DNA from: Rhynchosporium graminicola
Lineage: Eukaryota > Ascomycota > Leotiomycetes > Helotiales > Ploettnerulaceae
Assembly (NCBI GenBank): GCA_900074885.1
Contig: FJUW01000087.1
Coordinates: 44,549 to 108,548 of the forward strand
Length of the DNA: 64,000 bases
Direction of reading: 5' to 3'
The notes under the pieces are model-generated. The model saw nothing but the letters and a program-made list of their open reading frames with translations, ran no database searches and was not told the origin of the DNA. The translations under genes and the position numbers were made by a program. This document shows positions 30,797 to 43,438 of the stretch, in pieces; positions within the stretch are counted from its first letter, which is position 1; each line of letters opens with the position of its first letter.

Positions 30797-33700
30797 CTAC
30801 GAAGCAGTTTTCGTAGCCTTAGTCCTCAACTTCATCAGCAGATAAACCATCGCATAACTCGAGATAGCAAACAAGGCCACGATGGCCGCGTCCCTCCATC
30901 CATAATAGTACTCGGGCAAATTGATAGTCGCCAGGTAATCCGCGCCCGTGCGGTACACACAGACTTTACAACCACTCGTAGCCTCTGGATTCGTGAGGTT
31001 AGACATCGCGCCCATGCCTTGCATATAGCCTTCCAGATACTGCCCGCAAGTCTGGCCTGGGACTGGGGTATCGAAGACGGCGAATTCCTGCTCGGTGCAA
31101 ACGACAGGGACGGAGTAGGTGGTGAAGACGAGGAGGGAGCCCATGAGGTAGTTGAATGGATTAAGGTAGTAGATCCAGTATCTCCAGAAGGGCTGGATCT
31201 GGCTATAAGGGACCAGGACACCGCAGAAGGAGACGAGCGTGCCGATGATGACGGGGTTGACCAGCGAGGCGAAGACGGCGTTGGGTGCGTAGGCGGCAAC
31301 GAATTGCCCGATGCCGGTGTAGACGAACTCGTACATTACCATGACGAACAGCACGGATGCGGCTTTCCCGCTGTCGTTCTCGAATCCAACAGTGTAGTAC
31401 CAGCAGACAAAGTAGAGGACTGCGCAGATCACCAGGTAGGGGAGCTCCGAGACGATCAAGCCGGTGACGAAAGCGATCCAGGAGTACATCTTTGATTTCT
31501 TCTCGCGGGTCTCGTAGATATCTCTCCTGTCGATGAAGAGCGGTTGGAGTTGTGCGATGACTCCCGGAGCGACGAATATGAAGTTAAAAACTGTGAAGAG
31601 GCGAAGCTGCAGATCAGCGACCGCGTTCCCGATTTGCCAGAATGTAAATCCGTTGAAGAGCGCAGATCCGATATGGAGTGCGATTTTGTTGTTCACGTAA
31701 TCCGTGTTTCTCCACATTGACAAATTGGCACGTCCACACACCAAGCGGATTTGTTGCCACAGAGGCATGGCGAATTCGAATCCATCCTCTTTGACTCCTG
31801 GTTCTTTGGCAGCGGCTTCGGAGATGATGCTATCAAGTTCTTTGACGGTGTGTTCGTATTCTGGAGAGTCTAGCCAGACTTTGTTCCAGTCTTTTCCATG
31901 GGATAAAGCGCCGGATACAACGTCGATCATATGTTCAGCTGGATTGGCATCTTGAGGACAAGGAGCATCGTGACGCGCAAAGTATTCTTTGATCGTCGAT
32001 GCGTCCTTGCCAATGTCGCCGAAGTAGACCGTCTTTCCTCCTTTGGCAAGTAGCAATAGACTGTCAAATTGCAAGAAGAGCTGTGCGGATGGCTGATGGA
32101 TTGTAACCAAGACTGCTTGACCCACGTCTGCCAGTTTACGGAGAAAGCGCACGGTGTTGAATGCTGCTTGGCCGTCGAGTCCGGAGGTTGGCTCGTCAAG
32201 AAAGATCAGGATGCTGGGTTTCGAAACCAACTCTACGCCGATGGTGAGACGTTTACGTTGCTCGACTGAGAGACCCGCGCCAGTGGTTCCGATAAGTGTA
32301 TTTTCAATATCGTGCATCTCCAGCAAGTCAATGATAGTGTCAACATATTCGAGTTTCTTCTCCCTAGGAGTATCTCTTGACTGGCGGAGCAGAGCACTGA
32401 ATTCAAGTGCTTCTCTGACCGTGGCGAGTGGTTCGTGGACATCTAATTGTTCGCAGTAGCCGGCCGATCTTTGGAAGCTGATTGAAAGTGGACGGCCATC
32501 GACAAGAATCGATCCCTTTATCGTGCCATCGGTTTTTCGCTGAGCGAGGACATCGAGGAGAGTTGTCTTTCCGGCACCTGAAGATCCCATTAGAGCCCCC
32601 AGCATTCCGGGCTTGACCCATCCTTGTACATCATCCAGGAGAACTCGATCACCAGACGGAGTCTTGACGGTATACGTGAGGTTCTTCCAGGTGAAGACGG
32701 AGGTATTTTGAATGAGTTCATCCTCAACTCTTGTCTCAGACGAGCCACTCGATTCATTAGTATTTGCCGCAGGCGCAGGAACGATCTGAGTCTCCTCGTC
32801 GGCCATTAGATGTTTGGCTTTCTTGGCTTTCTCACGGGGAATCAAAAGGAATCCACTATTTCCAGATGATGATTTCCAGCCATTCGTTGCGATGATCGTG
32901 ATGAAGACCATCAGAGCCCACAATGCCCAGAGGATACCGACATTACGCCAAATGTCATCAGCTGAGTACGAGAGTGAAGCGATGTACTGTTCGCCCGTAA
33001 GACTCGTCGCACCGGGAACAGCGCCATCGACTCCTGAGCAAGCCTGGAAAGCAGAATCGGTGTAGCCGGGTCCGTTTGGAACGAGGTTGTTGGCGACACA
33101 AGGAATGACGGTGTCTTTGAACTCATTGGATAGGATGGCAGAAAATCCATAAGCAATAGGGTCTATCCAATAGATCCACACGAACCAAGGATGCATTTGT
33201 GGTTTTTTGATCATATAACCGGTGTACATGATCAGAGCTGCGATCATGAATCCAGACACCTTGCTAGCGGCATCGAATGTGCTGAAGCCAGCCCCGATGG
33301 CGCGGAACAAGGCAATCATGGTCATGGATGTAGAGAAGACAATGGCCCAGAATGTGAAGTAAGCTCCCGCGGAAGCCTTCAACCCAACCATGAAATAAAG
33401 GATAATCGTGAACACCGAGACCTGACATAGCAGAACCGGAATGTCTGCAGCTATTTGTGCTATACAGAATGCTGCAGGATGATACAGAGCGAATGATTTG
33501 TGTTTGGCGAGGACGGGGCGGCCCGAGAAAGAATCTGTGACTTCTGACATGGCGAGCAGACTGTTGAAGAGGAGGGCGAAGAACAAGGCACCAGATTTGA
33601 CAAAGATACCGGCAGAGTTGTTTGGGGCATTGTAGAATAGAGAACCGGCGATGAGAGCTTGGATGACGGTGGACGCTTGCTTGATGATGAACGACGCTTT

Positions 33701-35206
33701 GTCGCCCTTGAGAATCTGGTACTGACGAATGACGGCTGCTCTGACCTGGGTAACGAAGCTGACGGTGAGAGGTGATTTTTTCGGCAGACTCTTGTGCTTC
33801 GCGTGCGAAACGCCGATTCTGAAATCTTCGGTGTTGGTCTTTGCCTCGTCGCTGGTAGGATAGCTGAACTCGGCTTCCATCGACTCCCTGATACTGGATT
33901 TGGCGTATGCTTGCTTGATGTCATTCGCAGTACGCGGAAACGATTTCTCGTGATCAGGCTTGATCCTGCGTTCTGCTGGGACAGTAACACCAGTCAAGAA
34001 ATCTGCAACATTAGCTCCATCCGCGCAGATGAAACCCAGGTTCTCCATGAATGGCTTAGCTTCTTGCCTTGGGCCGTAGTAAATCTGCTTGCCTTCATCA
34101 AGAACCAGGACTTTATCGAACTGGCTGTAGATACCATTGCCGGCTTGGTACAGGGTGATGATAGAAGCCAAGCCGAAGATGTCGGTGATGGCTCGGATGG
34201 CTTTGGTGTACTCGAGAGCGGTACTGGCATCTAGACCACGGGTGGAATTGTCCCAGCAGAAGACACTGGCTCTTGTTGCCAAGGTCTCGATGATACTGAC
34301 CCGCTTTCTTTCACCACCAGACACTTTTCACATCAGCTTGTCTCTCTTGGGTGTTCGGAGAAAGTGTACTCACCTCCGCGGACGTATTCATCTCCAACCT
34401 TGGTATCATTGGTGTGCGAGATGCCCAGTGACTTCAAAAGGAACTTCCTGCTGTCTTCTTGGAACTTCTTAGGATTTGATGTATCCGAAGGTAAGTTGAA
34501 TGGCACCTGGTATGGTTAGCAACGATTCTGCATCAAGTGAAGTAGGAAGACATACCTTCATTCTCGTCGCGAAATCTATTGTCTCTCCAACGGTCAACGA
34601 TGGGAAGAATAGCTCCTCTTCAGTGTTGATAACAATCTGGCCTCGAAATTGCTCAGCTTGCTTGTGATCCATATCACCCCAATGGATATCGCCTTCCACC
34701 TCAGCATAACCCAACCGCTTATTAGCGAGCATCTTCAGCAATGATGTGCATCCAGCTCCTGGTCGTCCAAGCACCAACAACATCTCACCCGGCTTCACAC
34801 ATCCACTCGATCCCTCGATGATCGTCTTCAAGGGCGCCTTCTGCCGTCCTTCCTTGATCGCTCTGAGTGTGTTAAACTGGCTTCCCACATTTTCACTGAT
34901 CGCCGCATCGGCTCCAATGCCCTTGACCACCAGATTCTTCCACGTGACACCGAGTTTGCGACCTTTCACGGCGTCTTTCTCTCCCTGAGCTTTGAAAGCC
35001 TCGATTTCGGGCATCATGCTCCAGTCGCTCGAAATTGGCTCATTCTCGTTCTCGTCATCAGAGTCGTCACGTGCTCTATTACTCCGCCGACGGGAATAAT
35101 ATGAGTTGTTCGTGTGCGAGCGGGTCATCTTGATGCTCTTGTTGGTGCTCATGTTTGTCTTTTCGCGAACGATGGGCTCGAAGCCCTCTGGCTCGTGGGA
35201 AGCCAT
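30797..35206 (-). CDS. PDR-type ABC drug-efflux transporter (1436 aa)
   Basis: Exons 34556-35206, 34374-34506 and 30797-34323; introns of 49 and 50 nt. Start [11 protein letters not shown]; the ORF extension above it uses a TTG. Order is the full-size ABCG/PDR layout NBD1-TMD1-NBD2-TMD2. NBD1 has the degenerate Walker [10 protein letters not shown] (about 147-155), signature [10 protein letters not shown] and Walker [16 protein letters not shown]2 has the canonical [24 protein letters not shown] and [12 protein letters not shown], so only one of the two ATP sites is fully canonical, as usual in this family. Each TMD has about six helices, and the C-terminal loop carries PDR-type cysteines. 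It would export hydrophobic drugs, azoles, phenolics or phytoalexins from the plasma membrane. It resembles AtrB/BcatrB-type pumps, but ortholog assignment needs a tree. Confidence 0.95.
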
Positions 35207-37444
35207 CTTGGCTCTCAAGGTTGTCTATCTATACCGATCGACCTTGATTGTGGTCCTCGGGTACCAGATCTGGAAAGTTGGAATTGGATGGTGTCGTGTC
35301 GTGTGGTGTGGTGTCGCAAGGAATATGTTTCGATAGTCAATATAGATAGAGAGCTGTTAAGAAGGAGAGCTGTCTATCTATCTGATCACGGGGGGTCTAG
35401 ATAATTATATAAAAGAAATCTAGAATCCGTAGTCCGCTCACAACCTACCTGCCTAATACAGAGTAGGTAAGCAAAGCAAGCAAGCACTCACGATGGGTAC
35501 GATGGGTCCTCCACCAAGGCATCACCATGTAAGGTTTGATATGATTGCCAAACCCGCAAAAGCCGCAAAAGCCTCCCAATCCGGCCTGTCTTTTCAGCCT
35601 CCCTCCTACTCCCACCTGTCAAGGCCCCTCGGCCTCGGCCTCGGCCTTTAGCGGAAAGCCGAATGATCGAGAGCCTCAGATAAGCGAATGCGAAGTCTTT
35701 CAGATTGTGGGGCTTGGGCGGGGGCTTGGGATGGCACGGGAGGCACGTCAACGGGCGGGTCTGACCTTTCTGATGTGCTGATTGGATGAGGGTGTCACGA
35801 TCTTGTACGATAGTACAGGTGGACGGACCCGAATGAGTGGGAAATGTAGCGTCGGGCTTCTTAACGACCGCATTTCCGTTGTCCGATGGGTGGAAGTGGA
35901 CGGGCCGGCCGGGTTGGATTGGCTGGAGCGTGTGATTCCAGCTTAGTCATGAGATTTACTGTCCACTGTCAGCCTGTTGCTACTTACTTCGTGCAATATT
36001 CCGTCAATCTGGTTTCAAGTTGTCTGGGCAGATGTAGAGATGACATGGGTCCAAGGAAAACATGTGCTCGTCATCATATTAGTCGGGGCAATATGTGTAC
36101 CATATGTCAAAATGTCGCGAAGCCGAGCAAAGTACGAGATCGATAATAATGCGATCATCGTACAACTTAAGGTTTGTCCGGGTTGAGTCTCTGAGCTAAT
36201 TCACCCGTGGTGGACTTCTAATCATGCCTACTCATCAACGCTTTCGACGGGTGCTTTGATTTAGCAGGACCGGCAGAACTAACTGTCAGTACTAATTACA
36301 ATTCTTCAATGACCGTAAACTCCACTAGACGCGTGATTATCCTATCTGATCTTTCGAAACCGAAATAACTGCTAGGACTGATTGATAGGATCCCACGGAA
36401 GAGGATCGTGATTGTCCCTCATATCATCGGACCTAATATAGCTAGTTGTACTCAGGGAACACGATACGTCTCTTTCTAACCTCTCGCTAAAGCCATCTTA
36501 TCTCTATAGTAGCTCTAGTAGGCAGGACTAAGAGCAGTACTAAGACAAATTCATCATTTTATCTATCAAGAGACTAGATATCAACTACACTAAGCTTCGG
36601 TTCTGAGCCTACCTCCAGTAGATAGTTAAGAAAAGGGGTTGAATCAAATCCGAACCACCCATCGAAAACGCTGCTTCTAAGCGCTCGTTTATAAAATTCA
36701 GAACTACCTTCAGAACTTTCCTAGGCTCAAGGTACCTGACGGTCGATTGTTTCCCACGGGCTCGACTTTTCTGAAAAATATGATTTCACTTGCCTCTATG
36801 CTACTTTACTAAACGCGATACGCGACACTCGACGACGGCATGTCACTATCAGAGATGATAATGTAAGGCTAATCACATAATCGCATAGCACCGAACTTTC
36901 TAGGACTCGTAGCATTCTCCGATTTTCAATATTTACACCTCGTAATATTTCTGCTTTCATCTCTTGTAGAATTACTCCTTTCCCTCCGTCGAACGTGTCT
37001 GTTTTCTACCTAGTGAAATACTGCCTCACGCACGTTACCTGCCCCTGGGATTAGGTGATAGTCTGGAGATATCTAGATCAAATAAAAATGCATGCGATAC
37101 CTAGAATGCCTCGTGTCACAGCCGAACTGATAGTGCTCAAGTAAGATCATAAGAAGATTCTTGTTCTGCTCCACCGCAACAAAACTATCCATCGCTCATG
37201 ACGTCAATACACCAACGACAGAGTCCTCCATAATCGCAATGTCAACCTGCTGCAATCATTCTGGTATCATATCATATCCTGTCCTCAGACCTAGTCCATT
37301 CAGCGACCGCCTGAAACTATCAAACCAACAGCCACTAGCAATATCCCTGATCACCAACATCATACTCCAACATCTCATCTGCCCTGACGTCCTTCTCTAC
37401 TTCCCTTCTCTCCATCACTTAGTTTCCCTTGCAGATTAAACAGC
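35207..37444. other. Intergenic: ABC promoter, then decayed AT-rich sequence
   Basis: The first 0.6 kb upstream of the ABC gene holds G/C-rich blocks (CTCGGCCTCGGC repeats near 35630) that could carry regulatory sites. From about 36.2 to 37.1 kb the sequence resembles old mutated repeat DNA, with many in-frame stops. No gene is supported. Confidence 0.45.
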
Positions 37445-40400
37445 TCAATCACTCTCATCCATATCGAAGACATCCTTTGCCTTCGCCCCTTTTCCTCTCG
37501 TAGCCCTCTTGCCCTTTGCAATTGGTTCCTTGGCTTTAGACTTTGTCGCAGACTTGGGCGTGGCTTTAGCGGCTGTCTTTACCTCGGGAACATTTTCCTT
37601 GAGCGTCTTTTTGGGTGCTACTTTTGCCTTTGTGGTTTTAGCTGGAGTGGGAGCTGCAGGTGAGGAAGCCGGAGGAGCTGCTTTTCTGCGGGAACTTGTT
37701 CGGGAGGGGAGAGATCGTTTATTCGTGACTGGTGTTGATTTCTCTTGCTCTTCTTCTGGTTCTTCTACAGCTTCCGCTGACAGCGCAGAATCTTCTTCCT
37801 CTGCTTCCGGTACTGGGGTATCAGTTTTCTCCTCCTCCACCTGCTCTTCTGGTTCCTCCCTGGGGTGCTCTTCGGGCTCCTCATTTCGCTCTTCCTCTGG
37901 CTCATCCACTGCTGATTCAGCATCCTCATCTACATCCATAGCATCTTCGGCATCTTCACCTTCTTCAGCGTCTGAAGCAGCCTCAGGAGGAGCGACTCTC
38001 GTAAGGCCATCTTTTTCAAAGTATTCCCACTTCGTAACACCATCCCACATCTCTTTGTCATCGTCGCTGTCATCTCGGTCCGCATAGTTCTTTTTTGCAC
38101 TAGACGCGCGACCACTTTTCCTCCTGTCAGTCGATGATGGATCTGGTGTGCTGAACTGGCGGGTGGATGCCTTCTTGGGTTTTGGTGTTTTCTTTTCACG
38201 GATTACTTTCTCCTTTTTGGGTGCCGGGATTTTGACGGGTCGAGATTTGGGCTCGCTTTTGACTTTTTTGGCTGGTCGACCGTCGTGGTCATCGGATTTA
38301 CGCTTCTGCTTGAGGATGTTAGCGTGGTCAGATTAGCGATGTCAAGGACCCAACCTTTTTCTGGTCCGCCTTTCGAACCAAAACATCGAGCAGGCTATCC
38401 ATATCCTCAGGCAGGTAATTCTTTTCAGCAATCTCCTGCGCAACCGCATGACTTGGTAGAGCACCAAACAGGCCAGCTGGTATACCGACCTTTCCCGGAT
38501 ACGTCTGCATACTCCATCCTTTTTTCTCTTCCCATTTCTTGATCAAGGTCTGGGCAAGATCGCTGAGAATGTAGATATTATCTTCATCCTTCGCAAGAAG
38601 ATCTCGAGCCTGCTTGACGCGTTCGGCGTACTTATATGTCAAGGCCAGAGTCTCCTCGGAAACGACAGTGGACAGGTAGTAGATGATATATTTTCCAATA
38701 TCTGCGAGCTCTTCGAGTTCCGTGCTGAAATCGGGATGATGAGCCAGGAGATGCAAGAGTCGAGGGAAGAGCTGCTCGAAGATCGTACTCTTGGTATCGC
38801 GGCACAGTTTGACTCGAGACCGGATCCAAGTCATAATGGAATTCTTGAAACTGGTGCTGGGCTCGAAGGCAGTAAGGAACATAATTGTTGTGAACCGCGG
38901 TGGATACTTTCCCTTGACGATGTACTTCTGCAACTTCTCGACAAAGCCTGAACGAACGTTCGCTAATGAATCCTGAGCGATGAGAGCGAGTTGATTGAAT
39001 TCTGCTGGGGAGAGAAGTTCGTCGAATGTTTTGATTTTGCACAACTTGAGCATTTGCTGTGCTGCCAGAAGACGGAGGCGAGATCTGTGGTGAGACGGGG
39101 TGTCGTTTTGCTTCGACAACTCTCCTCCTTTCGTAATCAATCGATTGAGCAGTTTATAAACTGGAACAGCGATTGTCTTTGCCGTTTCGGGATCATCGGT
39201 TGTGCGCAAGCGGTTGACCAGAACCTTGATTGCCCAGCATTTGGCCTGACATTCATCATCCATTTCTTCTTCTGACTGCCATTGTGGATCATCCTCTGAT
39301 TTCGATGTTCTGGTTTTTAGGAGAATTTGTTGCGTTGTAATTTCGATGATCTCGTCATTCATATCCTCCATGAGCTTCGGGTCAAGCAAATGCAAATGCG
39401 AGATTGCGGCAAGTCTTGTCACAAAGTGATCTTCACCAAATGTCCACCCACTCAGAGCATTATCGAGTAAATCTTTCATGTGCATCTCCTTTCTCGCCGG
39501 GTTGATAGAGTGTAGGATGGTAACAGCGTATTTTGCTACCTTAGCGGGAGTTCCGTATAATGCGAAGCTGATCAAAGTTTTTGCGAATTTAGGTGATGGA
39601 TCGATCTCACTTTTACCATCTTCTCTTGATTCCTTAGCGAACGAGGCCAGAGCTTTCAAGGTGTCGACACTTCCGGCATCATTGGCGCGTGATTTCGTTG
39701 GAGTCTGCTCCTCTAGAGATTTGCAAAGTTCCTTCACGCTAGCTTTGAAGATTTCTGGGTGCTTGTCCGAGATTTCTTTCATCACGCTGCGCGCCGTGGC
39801 TGCGAGCCCATTCTCCTCAGTCCGACCATAGTTTAGGATGACAGGTTGATGGCTTCGATTGTAGATCAGAGATGCTGAACGGTAAATGATGGGAGTGAGT
39901 GTGTCGAGTAGACCAGCCGGCGCATTTGGTGCGGCATTGATGCGTTTTTGGAATTCCTTGATAGCTTTATAGACGATACCAAATTCGGTTTCAGGAGCAA
40001 TGGCGAATCTAAGAAGCTGATAGGATCTTCGGTCATGTAGCTTTGCATACTTGTGAAGCTCCTGTGTTGTCCTCATTGGGTCAGGAAGTAGATTTGCGAG
40101 CCAATTGATTGTCGAATCGAGTTTGTTCTTGACAGCCTTGGCATCTCCTTCTATAACTCCTCCGTTAAACTCTTCGCAACGCTGGAGGAACGCATGAACC
40201 ACCTGGGAATATGTTGTCCGTCTTGATTGCATAGCGTAGAATGCCTTTTTTGCCTTTTGGTCGAGAGACTTGACAAGTAAAAGGATACGCTCTGTGCGTA
40301 TCTTGTCAGGGTCATACGGAGCGTCTCCATTGATCTGAGTTTGTGAATCTCCATTAGCAGCCTTGGCCTTTTTAGCCGGTGGATAGCTGAGTGGAATCAA

Positions 40401-42186
40401 CTGCTCGAACATGACATGATCCAGTAGAACATTGACCTCCAAATCGTTGACGTAGAACGAATCGAAGATCTTGGTAGGAATGCCTCCTAGAGCTTCCTTC
40501 ACAGCCTCGTTGTCCGCAGCAATCTCCCCAGCAGCCACACCCCAGATTCGTGCCAGAACGGTCATCGCTTCAGTCCGTACAGCGGGCTTGCGATCTCGTG
40601 CTCGATCAGCAAGACTGCAAAGTACTGATCCAGATTTGTTGACTGATCCGTTTGGAGCAAGCTTGGAGATGATATCGTAGAAGCTGAATCTACTTACAGC
40701 TCTTACCCCTGCAAGTCGGACTTTCTCGTCTGAATCATTCAACTTTTCGCATAGTCCTTGAACCAAAGCCAATTCCTCGTCGCGGCTTAGGCCAATACCA
40801 CCAGCAGAAGTAGTGAGAATACGACCAACGGCTGTTGTCCATCCTGATCGAATGACGGAGGATTTGTCGTTCTTTCGACCCATGAAACTGTGATATACAG
40901 CGGGATGGGCCTGGGCAAATGATTGAGCTGAGATTGGCGTCGTTAGAATACTGTCGGAAATGGGACTTTGAGGACAGTCTTCCAATTTCATCGGAGGGTA
41001 CGCAGCTGGGTCCATGGCTGGAGGCGGGGGTGGTCCTGCAGCCCCAATTCCCGAGATGATATCTCCTAGAGTTTCCGTGGCCAAGGTTCTCAGTTGAACA
41101 TTGTCGGCTGACAATTCTGCTTCCAGTTGCGGGATCACATTTTGTAGGACAGCTGGCGCTGCTCTCCAGAGCTCCCGCAGTAGTCTATGAGCTTTTGCCA
41201 GCTCCTGTAGATCTGACTCAGTCGGTCCTGTGTGTGCATCTTCGTCTTCCGACTCCCCATCGTTCTTCGAATGACCGTTGGACTTGGTAGGCGCTGCAGC
41301 TGATACTTCCAAGATGACTTCGTTGAAATACTGGCTGACATATCGCGCCATCTTCTCTTTACAAGAATTGCAAATTGTCTTCGCCATGTTGTACGCTTCT
41401 GGAAGCTCTTTTGGTAATAATGTTGTCTGCTTTCCATCAACCTCTTTTAGCGCCTTGCCGCTTCCTGGCGTCGCAGCTCGCAGAAATTGCGCAACAATGA
41501 TGTCCACCACATTCGCAGGTAAGCTTTGTGCCTCATCTACCAGAGTGACCATCATCTGCGTCATATGGTACTCTACATTCTTCGCAATGGACTCTCCTGT
41601 CGAAGCTTTTGTAGACCCTGAGATCATGTCGAAGAAGGAACTGAAGAGGTGGAGTATCAAAGCTTCGGAGTTCGGAATGTCGCATAGAAGAACAATGCTC
41701 TTAACTTCGACCAGCGATTCCAGAACGTACTTGTGCTGCGCATTGTAGGCATGAGAAGGGTCGGATAGTGCTGGTAATATGGAGGTAATGAAGAATGTAA
41801 ATATGTCCTAGGTGGGGTTAGAAAGTTCCTTCCAAGCAGTCAAGTTGCCATACCTTGGTCTGGCTCGGCGTGAATGGTGCAGAAGGAGCGCAAAGCTTCA
41901 ATATATCCACCAAGCAGCATGCTACATATGCGCGAACGCCTTTGTCCTTATGCCCCAAGAGATTCTGTCCAGCGAGCTCCTTTGCGACCTTGCCGAATGA
42001 GTCCTTGTCTATTGCGAGCTCCCCCATATCCCGTAATTCATTTGCCAGAGTATCTAATCTCTTGAGGAGCTCCCCGGTTGCAATGGGCTTCCCAGCACGC
42101 CATGATAGTGGCTCGTTGAAGGTCAAGCTCACGAGATCTTCTTCTGGCTCTTCGGACACAGCTTCCGCTGCGCGGCGCGGCGCCAT
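37445..42186 (-). CDS. PDS5: Sister-chromatid cohesion protein Pds5/BimD (1549 aa)
   Basis: Exons 41854-42186, 38355-41807 and 37445-38308; introns both 46 nt. Intron 1 has GTATGG..CCTAG; intron 2 has an unusual GTTGGG donor but a good CGCTAAC branch site, and splicing is needed because an in-frame TGA follows. The N-terminus MAPRRAAEAVSEEPEEDLV leads into HEAT-repeat helices; KYVLESLVEVKSIVLLCD and NVVDIIVAQFLRA are typical Pds5 segments. Exon 3 encodes a basic then acidic disordered tail (about 1263-1549) with KKxK and EEPEEE runs, as in filamentous-fungal homologues. Pds5 binds cohesin with Wapl and Eco1 and controls its loading and acetylation. Length matches Aspergillus BimD (about 1.5 kb residues). 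The gene is probably essential. Confidence 0.95.
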
Positions 42187-43438
42187 TTTGAATTGAACAC
42201 TCCAGTCGCCTTATTGAAGGGTTCGGTGTAGCCGTGATGGTGGCAGAAATTGGTGTTTGTGCGGACTTTCGTGATTGAGTTGCGATTAAAAGGTGGCGGT
42301 TGAAGTGGTGTTGTCAGCTCTCGCGTCGTACTACTGTATTCGAGTACCTGGTAGCATCACGATCTGGACTCGGAGACGCGACCGCGCTAGCGAGTACTCA
42401 AGTTCTTACATTGAACTGTCGTATTCACTTACGCGACATAGCAATCTAGATTCTTTCATAGATCAATTGATTGAATGATCATGAATTTTACGTGCTCAAT
42501 CCAGGTAAATTGCTGTCACATCTCTATTCAATGACGTTTTTTGTGCCAAAGGGCAGCGCTACTGAAGTGTATATATTTGTCACGGTAGAGAACAGTTGAT
42601 ACGATATTTTCCATATTTCTGCTGATATGCTTAAATACTGTTTGTTGCTCTCACGTATCCAGCTATTTGGTTCACTTGTGGTGCAATACCTCTACGATGT
42701 GTCGGATACCGTGGAATATAACGCTGTTACTTTTTCACCGTCAATCATGATTGGATCCTACATACTGTTTCTTCTTACGAAGATATTACACAAATTGACA
42801 ATAAGGCAAAGTAATGCAAGCTCAGCCCCCTTTGAGAATGCTCTCGAGTAGCCTAGACGTTCCAGTTCAAAGTTTCTGTTTCTTTTCTTGCCAAGGTGCT
42901 CCTCGAAGGTCAAAAGGTAGGGATCCTAGAATGATATCTGTCTCCCAGCACTAAATATGATTTTTTGCAAGATCTTCCTACTTCTGAGAAACTGCGTTAC
43001 TAGATCTCCCTTGCTTCAGCTTCGATTCAAAACATTAGTAGATGAGGTTCGCAGATGGCGATTGCTGGTATGACTGTGCTTCAAGTCAGTTGACTCATGT
43101 TCGACTGCTAAGCTGAGAACCATTCACAATGAGCACACAGTCTATCGATCTTACACAATTCACTTATTTTGATTACTTTACGAAGCGTTCTTTATCAATC
43201 TTTTGGATAAATACAACGCCTCTTTCCTTGAATGCCGGACGTTCAACCTCTTCAATACTAACAACATTTCGAACCATCTCGAAATCGTGGCTCCCTTCAA
43301 CCGCCCAACCGCTCAGGCGTCTTCTTACCAGACTCTAATTTCTTTGCAGCGTTATTCAATCTCGGGGTCCGTATCAAATTTGGCCTCTTTCGACGGTCTT
43401 CATTGTGAACTAAGCTCAGCACAGCAACCACTTTTACG
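42187..43438. other. Divergent promoter region Pds5/WSC protein
   Basis: 1.25 kb between the Pds5 start (minus) and the WSC gene (plus); only short unsupported ORFs. AT-rich in the middle. Confidence 0.5.
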
